From Bin55 sp965220235 (GTDB taxonomy: Bacteria; Pseudomonadota; Gammaproteobacteria; Pseudomonadales; Azotimanducaceae), in assembly GCA_965220235.1 (NCBI GenBank), contig OZ244815.1, forward strand, positions 1,116,001 to 1,180,000: 64,000 nt of DNA. The letters are read 5' to 3'. Of the stretch, positions 9,075 to 17,754 are shown one piece after another. Both the position numbers and the translations under genes were made by a program. How positions within the stretch are numbered: position 1 is the first letter of the stretch; each line of letters starts with the position of its first letter. Under the pieces are notes generated by a model. It had not been told where the DNA came from. It did no database searches and saw only the letters and a list, made by a program, of their open reading frames with translations.

Positions 9075-9590
9075 CTAACGGAATTTCTCTGTGGTCGTTC
9101 GCGTGATAGCAATTAGCAATAACACTATGCCAATCACGAGGTATAGTGAACCTAGCCAATGTTTCACTTGAGTAAAAATCGACGCTGATGCCACTTGCGC
9201 TTCCGAGATGTTCGGATACGTAAGAAGCATCATTGAAATCTGGACATTCTCCATGAGATCCCAAATTCCTCCGATGATCGGTATATACGCGAACCACCAA
9301 GTTCCATCGGTTGCTCGGAATCGGTAAATAAGTCCGGCGAAGAAAGTCACGTAGACGATAGGGAAGAGCGTATCAAGTGCAAGACTGGACCATAGATAGG
9401 TCGTTCGACCGTCGGTACCGTACCCTGTCAAAGCTCGCATCGCTTCTGCAAATGAGTAACCGGACATCTCGTCAAGTAACTCACCTTCTATCGGAAGGTT
9501 TGGAAATACGAGAAATAAAACGACGCCGACCAGCGCCAACGTCGCGAGAAGCGTACCGGTTTTACCAGCAAATTCGAAGAATCGTCTCAA
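9075..9590 (-). CDS. Small integral membrane protein, unknown function
   Basis: A 171-residue protein with four likely membrane spans (about residues 13-31, 66-90, 98-112 and 147-163) and a periplasmic or cytoplasmic loop of about 30 residues after the first. The third span ends in the polar motif GGIWDLMENVQ, a D-x-x-E-N pattern I have seen in uncharacterised membrane proteins. No catalytic motif is recognised. It lies just downstream of another unknown gene on the same strand (38 bases apart), so the two may be co-transcribed. Confidence 0.6.
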   Translation of the reverse strand: MRRFFEFAGKTGTLLATLALVGVVLFLVFPNLPIEGELLDEMSGYSFAEAMRALTGYGTDGRTTYLWSSLALDTLFPIVYVTFFAGLIYRFRATDGTWWFAYIPIIGGIWDLMENVQISMMLLTYPNISEAQVASASIFTQVKHWLGSLYLVIGIVLLLIAITRTTTEKFR

Positions 9591-9627
9591 CTCAAACCCT
9601 TTTCTCTAATCGCCTTATTGTCCTCGA

Positions 9628-10584
9628 TTAATCGCAATTCTCATCAAGGAATTGCGATACCGGTAGAACACTACTGTCGCGCATTGCGATAGCACGATAA
9701 CGTGCGTACAGTTCTTCTGAATTTTGAATTTCGTACCGGTCGGGTCGCCGAGAATAGTCAGAACACAAGCGCAACATGCGTCGCTCAATTGCAGGTACAA
9801 GGGATCGTTTGAAATAACTTGGGTTGAGCATCTCATCCCAGAACCCGTTCACGTGCTCCGCCCACGTGAAATCGCGCCGTTTAAGCAGGTTACCTTCTCT
9901 GCACACGAAAATAGTGTCTTGGTCTTCGTCGGCACCCTCGGACAAGAGACCACGATAAAACAGAAAACCCTCGTAATTTGCGACTAAGTCAGCATTTGAA
10001 TAGATACCGGACAGTAAATTCCCCCAGATTAGTCCTTCCCATCTTGCAGTTAGCCGCGCAGCCTTAACTTCAGTGCCGAGACGCTGATATCGCGAGTAGA
10101 ACTTGCGTCCCTGAGAGAAGAAGTGTCCGAGCTTGTCAGTGCTGATGTAAGTGCCATTTACATTAATAGTTCTCGAGAAGTTACCAATGCGTGCGCCGCT
10201 TGATCGAATAATCGGCGCGTCTGCAAAAACAGACTCCGCTCTATTACTAGGAAGCCTATCGATTTCTGGAGCAAACATCGCCCAGCGTTCGATTTTGTCG
10301 ACCCAATGAAAGCCTCCGAGGTCGCGATACACTGCGTAGATCAATGCACGTTCGTTACAGCCACGTGCCCAGTCAGAGGCAATTCTGTTGAGCGCTTCAT
10401 TGACCTTTGCGTCCAAGATTTCCAAACTGTCATCGAGATCGATCTCTCGGTCGGTGTAAGGGTCGGTCTCTCCTCCGCATACGGTTGCTCCTCCGAAGCA
10501 TGCCCCTACGAAACACATACAAATGAGAGATCGTTCTGTTGCTCCACTCGGGAAATAGCGTCGCCACGGATTTAACTGAGTCAC
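9628..10584 (-). CDS. Exported protein of unknown function, 5' end next to IS insertion
   Basis: About 300-318 residues. A hydrophobic, cysteine-containing stretch (SLICMCFVGACFGGATVCGG) looks like a signal peptide, so the mature protein should be outside the cytoplasm. The body contains the motif ISTDKLGHFFSQGRKFY, a D-K-x-G-H pattern that recurs in uncharacterised envelope proteins, and a W-rich C-terminal half. The start is uncertain: an in-frame GTG lies at 10584 and an ATG at 10518, neither with a good ribosome site. The frame stays open into the end of the IS3 element (to 10698), but those first codons are transposon DNA. The insertion boundary at 10601 lies 16 bases from the GTG, so the native promoter is probably separated from the gene. 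Confidence 0.6.
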   Translation of the reverse strand: MTQLNPWRRYFPSGATERSLICMCFVGACFGGATVCGGETDPYTDREIDLDDSLEILDAKVNEALNRIASDWARGCNERALIYAVYRDLGGFHWVDKIERWAMFAPEIDRLPSNRAESVFADAPIIRSSGARIGNFSRTINVNGTYISTDKLGHFFSQGRKFYSRYQRLGTEVKAARLTARWEGLIWGNLLSGIYSNADLVANYEGFLFYRGLLSEGADEDQDTIFVCREGNLLKRRDFTWAEHVNGFWDEMLNPSYFKRSLVPAIERRMLRLCSDYSRRPDRYEIQNSEELYARYRAIAMRDSSVLPVSQFLDENCD

Positions 10585-10643
10585 AGGTGGTGCAGTTTCG
10601 TGAGACAGCTTTTCGATCGATTTAAGCTGTAATCGAACCCATC

Positions 10644-10667
10644 TCACCACCCCCATGGGGGTGGTGA
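10644..10667. repeat. Perfect 24-bp palindrome inside IS3 end
   Basis: The half-site TCACCACCCCCA is followed directly by its exact complement, with no spacer (10644-10667). It lies between the orfB stop codon and the left inverted repeat. It could act as a terminator-like block that stops transposase transcripts running into the downstream gene, but no T-run follows on either strand. Confidence 0.7.
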
Positions 10668-11312
10668 ACATTGTCGACGAAACATATTTATGCGGCATGT
10701 TTCGCTTTCCTTAAGTCATTTTCGTATACCTCAACCGGCGTGCGATCGCCCAGCGCCTGGTGAGGTCGCTCTTTGTTATAAAAATCGAACCAGCTGCCGA
10801 TGCGTTGCCGTGCTTCGTGCGGATCCCGGAACGCGTGGAGCAACACGCATTCATATTTCAATGACCGCCATAGTCGTTCGATCATGACGTTATCGCGCCA
10901 ACGTCCCTGACCGTCCATGCTGATCTGAATGCGCCGACTTCGCAATACGTTCAGAAACGCTTCGCTCGTGAACTGCGAGCCCTGGTCGGTGTTGAAGATG
11001 GTCGGCTTGCCGAACTGCCCTAACGCCTCCTGCAAGGCTTCCACGCAGAATCCGGCGTCCAGCGTATTGGACAGCCGCCAGGCGAGGACCCGACGGCTAT
11101 GCCAGTCCATGATCGCCACCACGTAGACGTGACCGCGCGCCATTGGAATGTACGTGATATCCGCGGCCCAGACCTCGTTCGATGCGTCGATGGCGTGTCC
11201 CCGAAGCAGGTATGGGTACGTCTTGTGAGCCTTGTTCGGCATACTCGTGCGAGGTTGTGGATGCAGCGGCGACAAGCCCAGCTCCCGCATCAGACGCCGG
11301 ATCCGGCGGATA

Positions 11313-11317
11313 CCCAC
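11313..11317. repeat. Target site duplication, left copy
   Basis: CCCAC directly before the TGTTGTTGTCAA end of the IS21-family element. The same five bases follow the right end at 13345-13349. Confidence 0.85.
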
Positions 11318-11472
11318 TGTTGTTGTCAACTTAATTTGTCCCGTTTATGGCAAGAAAAAATGTCCCACATATGGGACATTTTGGACGTTGCGATCGGACG
11401 CTCGATGGCGACACAACAAGAATGAGATGATGTCGTTTCACTCGATTGGAGTTGGATCCAAGGAAGGAGACG

Positions 11473-12459
11473 ATGTACGACTGGAGTGCGCATATGGACA
11501 TGCAAGCATTGCTTAAAGCGGGCCTGACGAAAGCGGCGGTGGCGGAACGCTTAGGGGTGAGCCGCCGTACTGTGACGCGGTGGCAGACCGAAACGGAACC
11601 CAAGCCGCGGCCACGCAAGCCGCGGATACAGAAGCTGGATCCGTACAAGGACATCATTCGGACACGCTTGCAGGCGTATCCTGAGTTGACCGTGCAACGT
11701 CTGTTTGAAGAGGTTCGAGCCGCCGGTTACGACGGCGGCTATGGTCAGGTTCGGACGTATGTCAGCGCCGTGCGCCCGACCTCTGAACCGGCACCGGTGG
11801 TGCGGTTCGAGACGCCCCCCGGGCATCAGGGGCAGGTTGATTTCGGCACCTTTCGAACCGCTTGGGGAATGCGTTACGCGCTGGTGGTGGTCCTCGGCTA
11901 CTCGCGGCTGCTCTGGTTGTCGTTTTACGCATCGCAGACCATGGCCACCGTGATGACCGGCCTGGAACGGGCGTTCACGACGTTCGGCGGTGTCCCGACG
12001 GAGTTGCTGTTCGATCAGATGAAGGCCGTGGTGACGTCCGACGGTCGCGAGGTCGGTGGCACCCTCGTGCTGAACGAGGAGTTTCAGCGCTTTGCCGCGC
12101 ACTGGGGCTTTCGGGTTCGAGCCTGTCGACCTTACCGGGCGCAGACGAAGGGCAAGGTCGAACGTCAGATTCGATACGTCCGCCAGAGTTTCTACTACGG
12201 ACGGACCTTCATCAGCGACGACGATCTCAACACCCAAGCGCATCGTTGGCTGCAGGATGTGGCCAACCGGCGGAAGTGCAGTGCGATCGGGGAAGCACCG
12301 CAGGTTCGGTTCGAACGGGACGAAGCGTCAACGCTGGGACCGTTGGCACCTAGACCCTACCGACCGGTAGCGGCATCACCGCCTGCTGCGAAGCCGGTCG
12401 TGGCACGGATCGAAGTCGCCCGTCGCGACCTGGTCGAATACGACGAGATGACCCGATGA
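11473..12459 (+). CDS. istA: IS21-family transposase IstA
   Basis: A 328-residue transposase. An N-terminal helix-turn-helix (AGLTKAAVAERLGVSRRTVTRW) is followed by a DDE integrase core: GHQGQVDFGTFRT, LLFDQMKAVV, and the third acidic residue in YRAQTKGKVERQIRYVRQSF. I take the ATG at 11473 because AAGGAAGGAG lies just before it; a frame extension upstream to 11446 has no such site. The protein is at the short end for IstA, lacking the long C-terminal tail of some members. Its last four bases overlap the start of istB (ATGA), so translation is coupled. Confidence 0.92.
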   Translation: MYDWSAHMDMQALLKAGLTKAAVAERLGVSRRTVTRWQTETEPKPRPRKPRIQKLDPYKDIIRTRLQAYPELTVQRLFEEVRAAGYDGGYGQVRTYVSAVRPTSEPAPVVRFETPPGHQGQVDFGTFRTAWGMRYALVVVLGYSRLLWLSFYASQTMATVMTGLERAFTTFGGVPTELLFDQMKAVVTSDGREVGGTLVLNEEFQRFAAHWGFRVRACRPYRAQTKGKVERQIRYVRQSFYYGRTFISDDDLNTQAHRWLQDVANRRKCSAIGEAPQVRFERDEASTLGPLAPRPYRPVAASPPAAKPVVARIEVARRDLVEYDEMTR

Positions 12460-13283
12460 GCGCTGTCACCATGACCCGTCGCGATCGGGTCCGGGCCAAG
12501 CTGGCCGACCTCAAGTTGCCCGGCGCCCTCGAGATCGTCGACGATATTCTGGCCCGGGCGGACGGCGGCGCCCTAAGCGTCGCCCACGCCTTGGAGGAAC
12601 TGCTGGACGCCCAGCTCGCGTTACGGGTGCAACGACGATTGGACAGTGCCCAACGGACCTCGCGGCTGCCTTTTTTCAAGACCCTGGACGATTTCGACTT
12701 CAGCCTGCAACCGAGTGTGGATCGGACGCAGCTCGAAAGTCTGCATGAACTGAGTTTTCTCCGGCGCCACGAGAACGTGGTGTTCTGCGGACCGCCGGGG
12801 GTCGGCAAGACGCATCTGGCGACGAGTCTTGCCATCGCGGCGATCGCCAGCGGTCGGAGCGTGTACTTCACGACCTTGGTCGAAGTCGTGGATGCCTTGC
12901 GACAGGCGCAAGAGAACGGTTCGTTCAAGCGTCGTATGGCATTGCTGATGCGGTCGGCGCTGCTGATCGTGGACGAAATCGGCTACTTGCCGCTGTCGGA
13001 AGACGGTGGCCGACTCTTTTTCCAACTGGTCAACGCCCGGCATGAACGAGGTTCGATGATTCTGACCACCAACAAGAACTTCGAGGAATGGGGTGGTGTG
13101 GTCGGCGACGAAGTGATGGCGGCCGCCATGCTCGACCGCCTGTTGCATCGTTGCCATGTCGTGAATATCCAGGGTGCCAGCTACCGCATGCGGGAGTACA
13201 AGGCATCCCGACAACAGGCTCAGAACAGCGCCGGGAAGGCGGCGGTCGCTACGCTCCCACCGCCTTCCCCCGCAGAGGATTAA
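12456..13283 (+). CDS. istB: IS21-family helper ATPase IstB
   Basis: A 275-residue DnaC-like AAA+ ATPase that helps IstA select and bend target DNA. Walker A is GPPGVGKTHLA near residues 112-122, and Walker B is LLIVDEIGYLPLS. LTTNKNFEEWGGVVGD (the sensor 1 region) and the IQGASYRMRE tail are characteristic. The length is normal (250-280). It overlaps istA by four bases. The GC-rich codon use differs from the neighbouring chromosomal genes, fitting a transferred element. Confidence 0.93.
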   Translation: MSAVTMTRRDRVRAKLADLKLPGALEIVDDILARADGGALSVAHALEELLDAQLALRVQRRLDSAQRTSRLPFFKTLDDFDFSLQPSVDRTQLESLHELSFLRRHENVVFCGPPGVGKTHLATSLAIAAIASGRSVYFTTLVEVVDALRQAQENGSFKRRMALLMRSALLIVDEIGYLPLSEDGGRLFFQLVNARHERGSMILTTNKNFEEWGGVVGDEVMAAAMLDRLLHRCHVVNIQGASYRMREYKASRQQAQNSAGKAAVATLPPPSPAED

Positions 13284-13344
13284 GTTGACAAAAGTGGGAC
13301 AAATTAAATTGATAAAAATGGGACATTTAAACTTGACAATGACA

Positions 13345-13349
13345 CCCAC
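13345..13349. repeat. Target site duplication, right copy
   Basis: CCCAC directly after the right end of the IS21-family element, identical to 11313-11317. Confidence 0.85.
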
Positions 13350-13549
13350 CTCCCAGCCTGCGTCCCGCAACGCCAGCTGCAGACGACGACTACCGTAGTA
13401 GGGATGCCGTTCATAGATCGATGTCAGCGCCTGTTTCAACGCGGCCTCCGCAGCCGCTGGTCGAGGTGCCCTGGAGCGATAGTACGAGGCTCGCGAGATC
13501 GCGAGCAGTGTACATTGGTGCGTGATCGACAATGGTGCCGTCGCATCGA

Positions 13550-13885
13550 TCATCGCTTGTCGTTCGGATCGATCCAGGGCGACAGCTTTTCCTGGAGATA
13601 GTCCCGCTCCATCGTCAGTTCCCCGATCTTGCGATGCAGGGCCGCCGGATCCGAGGTGGCATCCGGTGCCTTCGTCTTCCGTCGACCTTCGAACACCGAT
13701 GCACCGTCCTCGAGCAACTGCTTCTTCCAGTACTGAATCTGCGAGGCCTGAATCTCAAACCGTGACGACAGTTCAGCTAACGTCTGTTCGCCTTTCACCG
13801 CCTCCAATGCCACCTGAAACTTGAACGCTGGCGTGAACCGCCGGCGACTTCGCTTGCTGATCATGCGCTTCTCCCGTTGTATCAA
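13550..13885 (-). CDS. IS3-family transposase orfA (helix-turn-helix protein)
   Basis: Up to 111 residues; the inner ATG at 13864 (MISKRSRRRFTPAFK) is the more usual start. The HTH_8/InsE-type region (FKFQVALEAVKGEQTLAELSSRFEIQASQIQYWKKQLL) binds the element's ends, and a leucine-zipper-like helix (LHRKIGELTMERDYLQEKL) follows. In IS3 elements this protein acts alone as a regulator and, when fused to OrfB by frameshifting, as transposase. Because orfB is split, only the regulatory form can be made here. Confidence 0.85.
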   Translation of the reverse strand: MIQREKRMISKRSRRRFTPAFKFQVALEAVKGEQTLAELSSRFEIQASQIQYWKKQLLEDGASVFEGRRKTKAPDATSDPAALHRKIGELTMERDYLQEKLSPWIDPNDKR

Positions 13886-13932
13886 ACATCACGGGTCCCA
13901 CACATCTTAAACCAATCGTTAAAACTGTCTCA

Positions 13933-14244
13933 TTTTTCGGCACCACTTCTGTCTTAGATGGGCTCACAGCATCGCGAACTGAGAATATCCTATTTTGTGA
14001 CATTAGTTTAGACAGAACTTCGGTAACAGAGTCCACTCTGTCGGATCTGTTGTGCTGCTTACATGGGAAATTACGTTTTGAGAGATCGGAGAAGGAGTTT
14101 TAAACAGGTAGTGATCACGGCGAAGTTGGTATTCGGAGCGTCGTAATCGGAAACACGACGTGTTTGAATGGGTGGTTGTCGGCTTATTTACGCACAAGAT
14201 AATTCGAGATAGGCGATGTTGTAACCATTAGCGGAAACGGACGG
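13933..14244. other. Intergenic DNA between IS3 end and decarboxylase
   Basis: Just over 300 bases. It contains one dyad, ACAGAGT-cc-ACTCTGT (14026-14041), which could be a regulator site for the decarboxylase gene, and nothing else I can name. I see no remnant of a disrupted gene that would continue across the IS. Confidence 0.4.
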
Positions 14245-15678
14245 ATGGAGAAACCTGACCTAAGCGGATTGAGAATGACACCGGAGGCGATGCGGCACTT
14301 AGCATCGCACGTAACTGACGTCCTGATCGAACGCATTGAAGGTTTGGACGATGCGAGCGCTTGGGACGGGGAATTTCGGGAAGTGTTGGAAGGCGAACTC
14401 GGAGGTCCACCGCCTGAGGGCGAAAGATCAGCAGACGAGGTCGTTCAGCAGGTCGTGCGTTACGTACTTCCAAACGCCGCGCGGTTGGATCATCCCCGTT
14501 TCTTCGGATTCGTACCGTCGTCCCCTACTTGGCCTGGGATACTCGCTGATTTCCTAGCGTCTGGCTTCAACATCAATTCGTGCACATGGTTGGTATCAAG
14601 TGGCACTAGTCAATTAGAGCTCACCGTGGTCGATTGGATGCGAAGTTGGATTGGTTATCCAGAGGGCGCTGGCGGGTTGCTGACGAGCGGAGGGTCGGCG
14701 GCGAGTGTAGAAGCACTTGTGACCGCACGCGAGGCCGCGGGACATCCCGAACACCCCACGGTTTACATGAGTGATCAGAGTCATAGCGCATTAAAAAGGG
14801 CGGCGCTGATTGCAGGTGTGCGGCGGGATCACATCCGAACTGTGGCTTCAGATGAGCTTTTTCGAATTGACATTAAGAAATTGCGGAACCAGGTGCACAT
14901 GGATCGCGAAGATGGACTACAACCCCTCGCGGTTTGTGCCAACGCAGGTAGCGCAAGTACCGGCTCGATAGACCAATTGGAAACGTTAGCCGATTACTGC
15001 GCTGCCGAGGAATTGTGGTTTCACGTAGACGCGGCGTACGGAGGATTCGCCATGGTCACGTTAGAAGGGAAGAAACTCCTCTCAGGTATCGAACTAGCTG
15101 ATTCAGTAGGCATTGACGCGCACAAGTGGTTTTTCCAACCGTATGAGGCAGGTGCGCTGATGGTCAAAAACGCAGAGCATCTCGAGAACGCGTTCGCGAT
15201 TGGCCACGATGTACTGCAAGATACGGTGTGGGGCGCAAACCACCCGAACTTTGCTGACCGTGGTATGCAACTTAGCCGGACTGCGAGAGCGCTGAAGATT
15301 TGGATGTCCGTTCAGACTTTCGGGATGACGAAGTTTCGCGCGGCTGTGCAAAACGGCTTGAGCTTGGCACGACGCGCAGGTGAGTACGTCGAATCGAGTC
15401 CGGTGCTGGAGTTAGTAACGCCAGTTTCATTAGGCATCGTGTGTTTTCGCGTCAAACCCGACGTAGGTGACTATGACGAGGAAAGTCTTGAGGACTTGAA
15501 TCGAAGAGTATTAACCCGTGTGTTTTGGGACGAATTAGCGTTCTTCTCATCCACTTCTCTGAAGGGTGTTTTCTCGTTACGCCTTTGCATCATCAACCAC
15601 ACAACGACTTGGGAGGATGTGCAGAGGACGCTTGTTCGCGTAGAGCAACTCGGTGAACAGGAATTGAACGGGTCGTGA
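14245..15678 (+). CDS. Pyridoxal-phosphate-dependent group II decarboxylase (aromatic amino acid decarboxylase-like)
   Basis: A 477-residue fold-type I PLP enzyme. The PLP lysine lies in DAHKWFFQPYEAG (about residue 294), the aspartate that holds the pyridine nitrogen in FHVDAAYGG (about 262), and the stacking histidine in SDQSHSALKRA (about 180). The early block HPRFFGFVPSSPTWPGILADFLASGFN matches aromatic-L-amino-acid decarboxylases. It should remove the alpha-carboxyl group of an amino acid, but the substrate cannot be assigned. The length is normal. It stands alone: upstream is the IS3 element and downstream a broken ankyrin-type gene with its own ribosome site. Confidence 0.85.
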   Translation: MEKPDLSGLRMTPEAMRHLASHVTDVLIERIEGLDDASAWDGEFREVLEGELGGPPPEGERSADEVVQQVVRYVLPNAARLDHPRFFGFVPSSPTWPGILADFLASGFNINSCTWLVSSGTSQLELTVVDWMRSWIGYPEGAGGLLTSGGSAASVEALVTAREAAGHPEHPTVYMSDQSHSALKRAALIAGVRRDHIRTVASDELFRIDIKKLRNQVHMDREDGLQPLAVCANAGSASTGSIDQLETLADYCAAEELWFHVDAAYGGFAMVTLEGKKLLSGIELADSVGIDAHKWFFQPYEAGALMVKNAEHLENAFAIGHDVLQDTVWGANHPNFADRGMQLSRTARALKIWMSVQTFGMTKFRAAVQNGLSLARRAGEYVESSPVLELVTPVSLGIVCFRVKPDVGDYDEESLEDLNRRVLTRVFWDELAFFSSTSLKGVFSLRLCIINHTTTWEDVQRTLVRVEQLGEQELNGS

Positions 15679-15705
15679 GCGTAGAAAGATAAATCTAAGG
15701 AGAAC

Positions 15706-16084
15706 ATGGTGACCCGTTGGTCACTAATCGATCAGTACATCAAGCATGCGAGTAATGGCGACATCAACGAACTTGAGGGTCTGTTTAGGAAACAACCTCT
15801 CCTTGTTAACTAGCTGGACCGTGAGGGTTGGAATGCACTAGCCCGTGCTGGCGACAAGCGAACTACAAATTGGTTACTCCAGCGTGGAATCGACTGCCGG
15901 TTTTGTCCAAGACCCGAGACCACAGCACGTAGGTTGTATCCATCACCCGGTCGCAAAGGGACGAGAATCGAAACCCGATTCATATCTTCTAAGCCGTCTC
16001 GGAGTGCTTGATATGCTTAATCAACACATGGAACATGCAATCAAGTTCGAGATGGCGGCTCAAGCCATCTTCGTAAACGCTTGA
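15706..16084 (+). pseudogene. Degenerate ankyrin-repeat-like gene
   Basis: An ATG at 15706 sits behind a good TAAGGAG site. The first 35 codons end in an in-frame TAG at 15811, yet the same frame continues with ankyrin-like text: GDINELEGLFRKQPLLVN, stop, LDREGWNALARAGDKRTTNWLLQRG. After about 15900 the similarity moves to another frame (HHPVAKGRES, LLSRLGVLDMLNQHMEHA), which ends at 16084. One stop and at least one frameshift therefore separate three readable parts. A short ankyrin-type protein is the likely ancestor. Confidence 0.5.
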
Positions 16085-16137
16085 TTTAAGGGGTCATATG
16101 AATCGCATAGGTCGGAATTCTGAGTGAAAGGACAGAG

Positions 16138-17754
16138 GTGGCGACAAGCCGTATTTGTATGACAGAACCAGTAAAAGCGACAGAAACAGATCCAATACAA
16201 GCAAGTGACGGGGTAGCAGTCGTAGAGTCAGCAAACGGACCCGTACGCGGTTATATCTCTTCGGAAATCTACACATTCAAAGGTATTCCTTACGCTCGTG
16301 CGGCACGTTTTATGCCGCCGGAACCGCCTGAACCGTGGCAGGAAACGAGATTCATGGGCTACTACGGTGCGACGTGTCCATTTGATCTGTGGGGAGTTGC
16401 TGCACGAGGTAATGGCGTTGGCATGTTCGCTTTGCAGAACGACTGGGGTTATCCGAGCGAGGATTGCCTCTCGCTAAACGTTTGGACGCCTTCGATCAAT
16501 GATGACACAAAGCGACCTGTCATGGTGTGGATCCATGGCGGTGGCTGGGACTTTGGCTCCTCTCATGAACTTCCTTATTACGATGGTGAAAACCTAGCAC
16601 GCAGCGGCGACGTTGTCCTAGTGTCTGTGAATCATCGATTGAACATCCTCGGATTCTTGGATCTTTCCGCGCACGGCGAGAAGTACGAACGGTCTGCGAA
16701 CGTTGGATTACTCGACCTTATCACCGCTCTTGAGTGGATTCGGGACAACATTGCACAGTTCGGCGGCGATCCCGAGAACGTTACATTGTTTGGTCAATCT
16801 GGGGGTGGTGCAAAAATCACCGCGTTACTGAATTCGCCATTGGCGATAGACCTATTCCATCGTGCGATCATCCAGAGTGGAAGTTTTGCCACTGAGTACT
16901 TAGACAAATCAGTGGCGCGCCGTGTTGGGTCTTATGTCCTCAAAGAGTTAGGGATTCGCGATGATGACATAGATGCTGTTCAGCAAGTGCGCTATGTCGA
17001 TTTACTTGAAGCGGGGAAAGCAGCTCTGACAGCCATTGGAGCAGAAACCACAGGCGAGAACGGACAAACGAGTGGGTCAGGTCGCCTTGGTTGGTGTCCG
17101 GTGACTGACCCGGTCGTCTTGCCACATGGGGTGTTCAGTCCCGAGTCCATTCCGAATACACTCGACAAGGCGATCATGATCGGAACAACAAAGCATGAAT
17201 TCTCAGTTTTTGCAGGAAACATCGTCGGGGACGATATGCCATCAGTGCAGACGGTGATCGAGCGGACGTACGGTGAAGAAGCGGAAGCCTATATGAAAGC
17301 GGTGCGAGATGCCTATCCGGCGACCCTCAGACCATCCGACTATCTCGATATCGATTTCAGATTTAGACGCGGCGTGATCCGAGATGCCATGACACTTGTC
17401 GAAGGAGGTCACGAGCAAGTCTATGTGTATCTTTTTGAGTGGGAATCTCGGGTTAACGATGGTGGTTTGAAGTCCATGCATTGCATGGAGTTACCGTTTG
17501 TGTTCAACAACATCGAACTCGGCAAAGAGATCACTGGCGGTGGATCCGAAGCCAAGGCACTAGCCCAAATTGTCAGCGGTGCGTGGCTTAATTTCGCGAG
17601 ATATGGGAAGCCTGAGACAGAAGGATTACCCTCCTGGCCGCCTTACTCGAAAAACGGTGGAGAAACCATGATCATAAATCAGGAAAGTCGTCTCGGTTGG
17701 CACCACGACGCCGATCTACTCAAACTAGCCAGGCAACCTAATTTCTACTCATAG
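16138..17754 (+). CDS. Type B carboxylesterase / para-nitrobenzyl esterase
   Basis: A 538-residue alpha/beta hydrolase of the cholinesterase/type B family. The oxyanion-hole motif is WIHGGGWDFGS (about 131-141), the nucleophile serine is in GQSGGGAK (about 221), the acid is in GTTKHEFSVF (about 354) and the histidine in SMHCMELPFVF (about 448); all three are present. SEDCLSLNVW and GGDPENVTLFG are typical. The start is a GTG at 16138 behind AAGGACAG; an ATG seven codons on is possible. No signal peptide is seen. It hydrolyses carboxylic esters, but the natural substrate is unknown. Confidence 0.88.
   Translation: MATSRICMTEPVKATETDPIQASDGVAVVESANGPVRGYISSEIYTFKGIPYARAARFMPPEPPEPWQETRFMGYYGATCPFDLWGVAARGNGVGMFALQNDWGYPSEDCLSLNVWTPSINDDTKRPVMVWIHGGGWDFGSSHELPYYDGENLARSGDVVLVSVNHRLNILGFLDLSAHGEKYERSANVGLLDLITALEWIRDNIAQFGGDPENVTLFGQSGGGAKITALLNSPLAIDLFHRAIIQSGSFATEYLDKSVARRVGSYVLKELGIRDDDIDAVQQVRYVDLLEAGKAALTAIGAETTGENGQTSGSGRLGWCPVTDPVVLPHGVFSPESIPNTLDKAIMIGTTKHEFSVFAGNIVGDDMPSVQTVIERTYGEEAEAYMKAVRDAYPATLRPSDYLDIDFRFRRGVIRDAMTLVEGGHEQVYVYLFEWESRVNDGGLKSMHCMELPFVFNNIELGKEITGGGSEAKALAQIVSGAWLNFARYGKPETEGLPSWPPYSKNGGETMIINQESRLGWHHDADLLKLARQPNFYS

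Larger units (their letters stand above)
11318..13344 (+). mobile_element. IS21-family insertion sequence (istA, istB)
   Basis: A 2027-bp element inserted in orfB of the IS3 element. The left end is TGTTGTTGTCAA and the right end TTGACAATGACA, so the terminal 12 bases match at 10 positions after inversion, with TG/CA tips. Subterminal copies of TTGTCCC/GGGACA with neighbouring TTAATTT occur twice at each end, the multiple transposase-binding repeats typical of IS21. It is flanked by a perfect 5-bp duplication (CCCAC). Both genes are intact, so the element may be active. The intact duplication and the perfectly restorable target gene point to a recent insertion. Confidence 0.92.
10688..13553 (-). 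pseudogene. IS3-family transposase orfB (DDE integrase), interrupted by IS21-family element
   Basis: Two pieces on the minus strand make one gene. The N-terminal piece (13553-13350) holds the HTH_21-type region with ISRASYYR and YYGSRRLQLALRDAGW. The C-terminal piece (11317-10688) holds the integrase core: WAADITYIP, TIFNTDQGSQFTS, and the acidic residue in MIERLWRSLKYECV, the D-D-E triad. Joining 13350 to 11317, with one copy of the five-base duplication, gives 278 uninterrupted codons (277 residues). The split gene cannot make a working transposase. Its ATG overlaps the orfA stop (ATGA), the usual site for programmed frameshifting in IS3. Confidence 0.88.
10601..13932 (-). mobile_element. 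IS3-family element, interrupted by a nested IS21-family element
   Basis: The ends can be read from imperfect inverted repeats. The left end begins TGAGACAGCTTT and the right end reads inward TGAGACAGTTTT; both continue with CGAT, then TTTAAG and TGT at matching distance (one base of gap). Without the nested element and one copy of its duplication the element is 1300 bp, normal for IS3. It encodes orfA and a split orfB on the minus strand. No clean flanking duplication is visible: TTTCG abuts the left end, and on the right the same five bases appear two bases away from the end. GC content is higher than in the neighbouring DNA. Confidence 0.85.

Noticed and set aside
11551..12243. Long minus-strand frame inside istA
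   Set aside because: It is antisense of istA in GC-rich DNA, and the text has no domain pattern.
12621..13553. A minus-strand open frame of 310 codons across the IS junction
   Set aside because: It is a chimera: the first part is the N-terminus of IS3 orfB and the rest is the antisense of istB.
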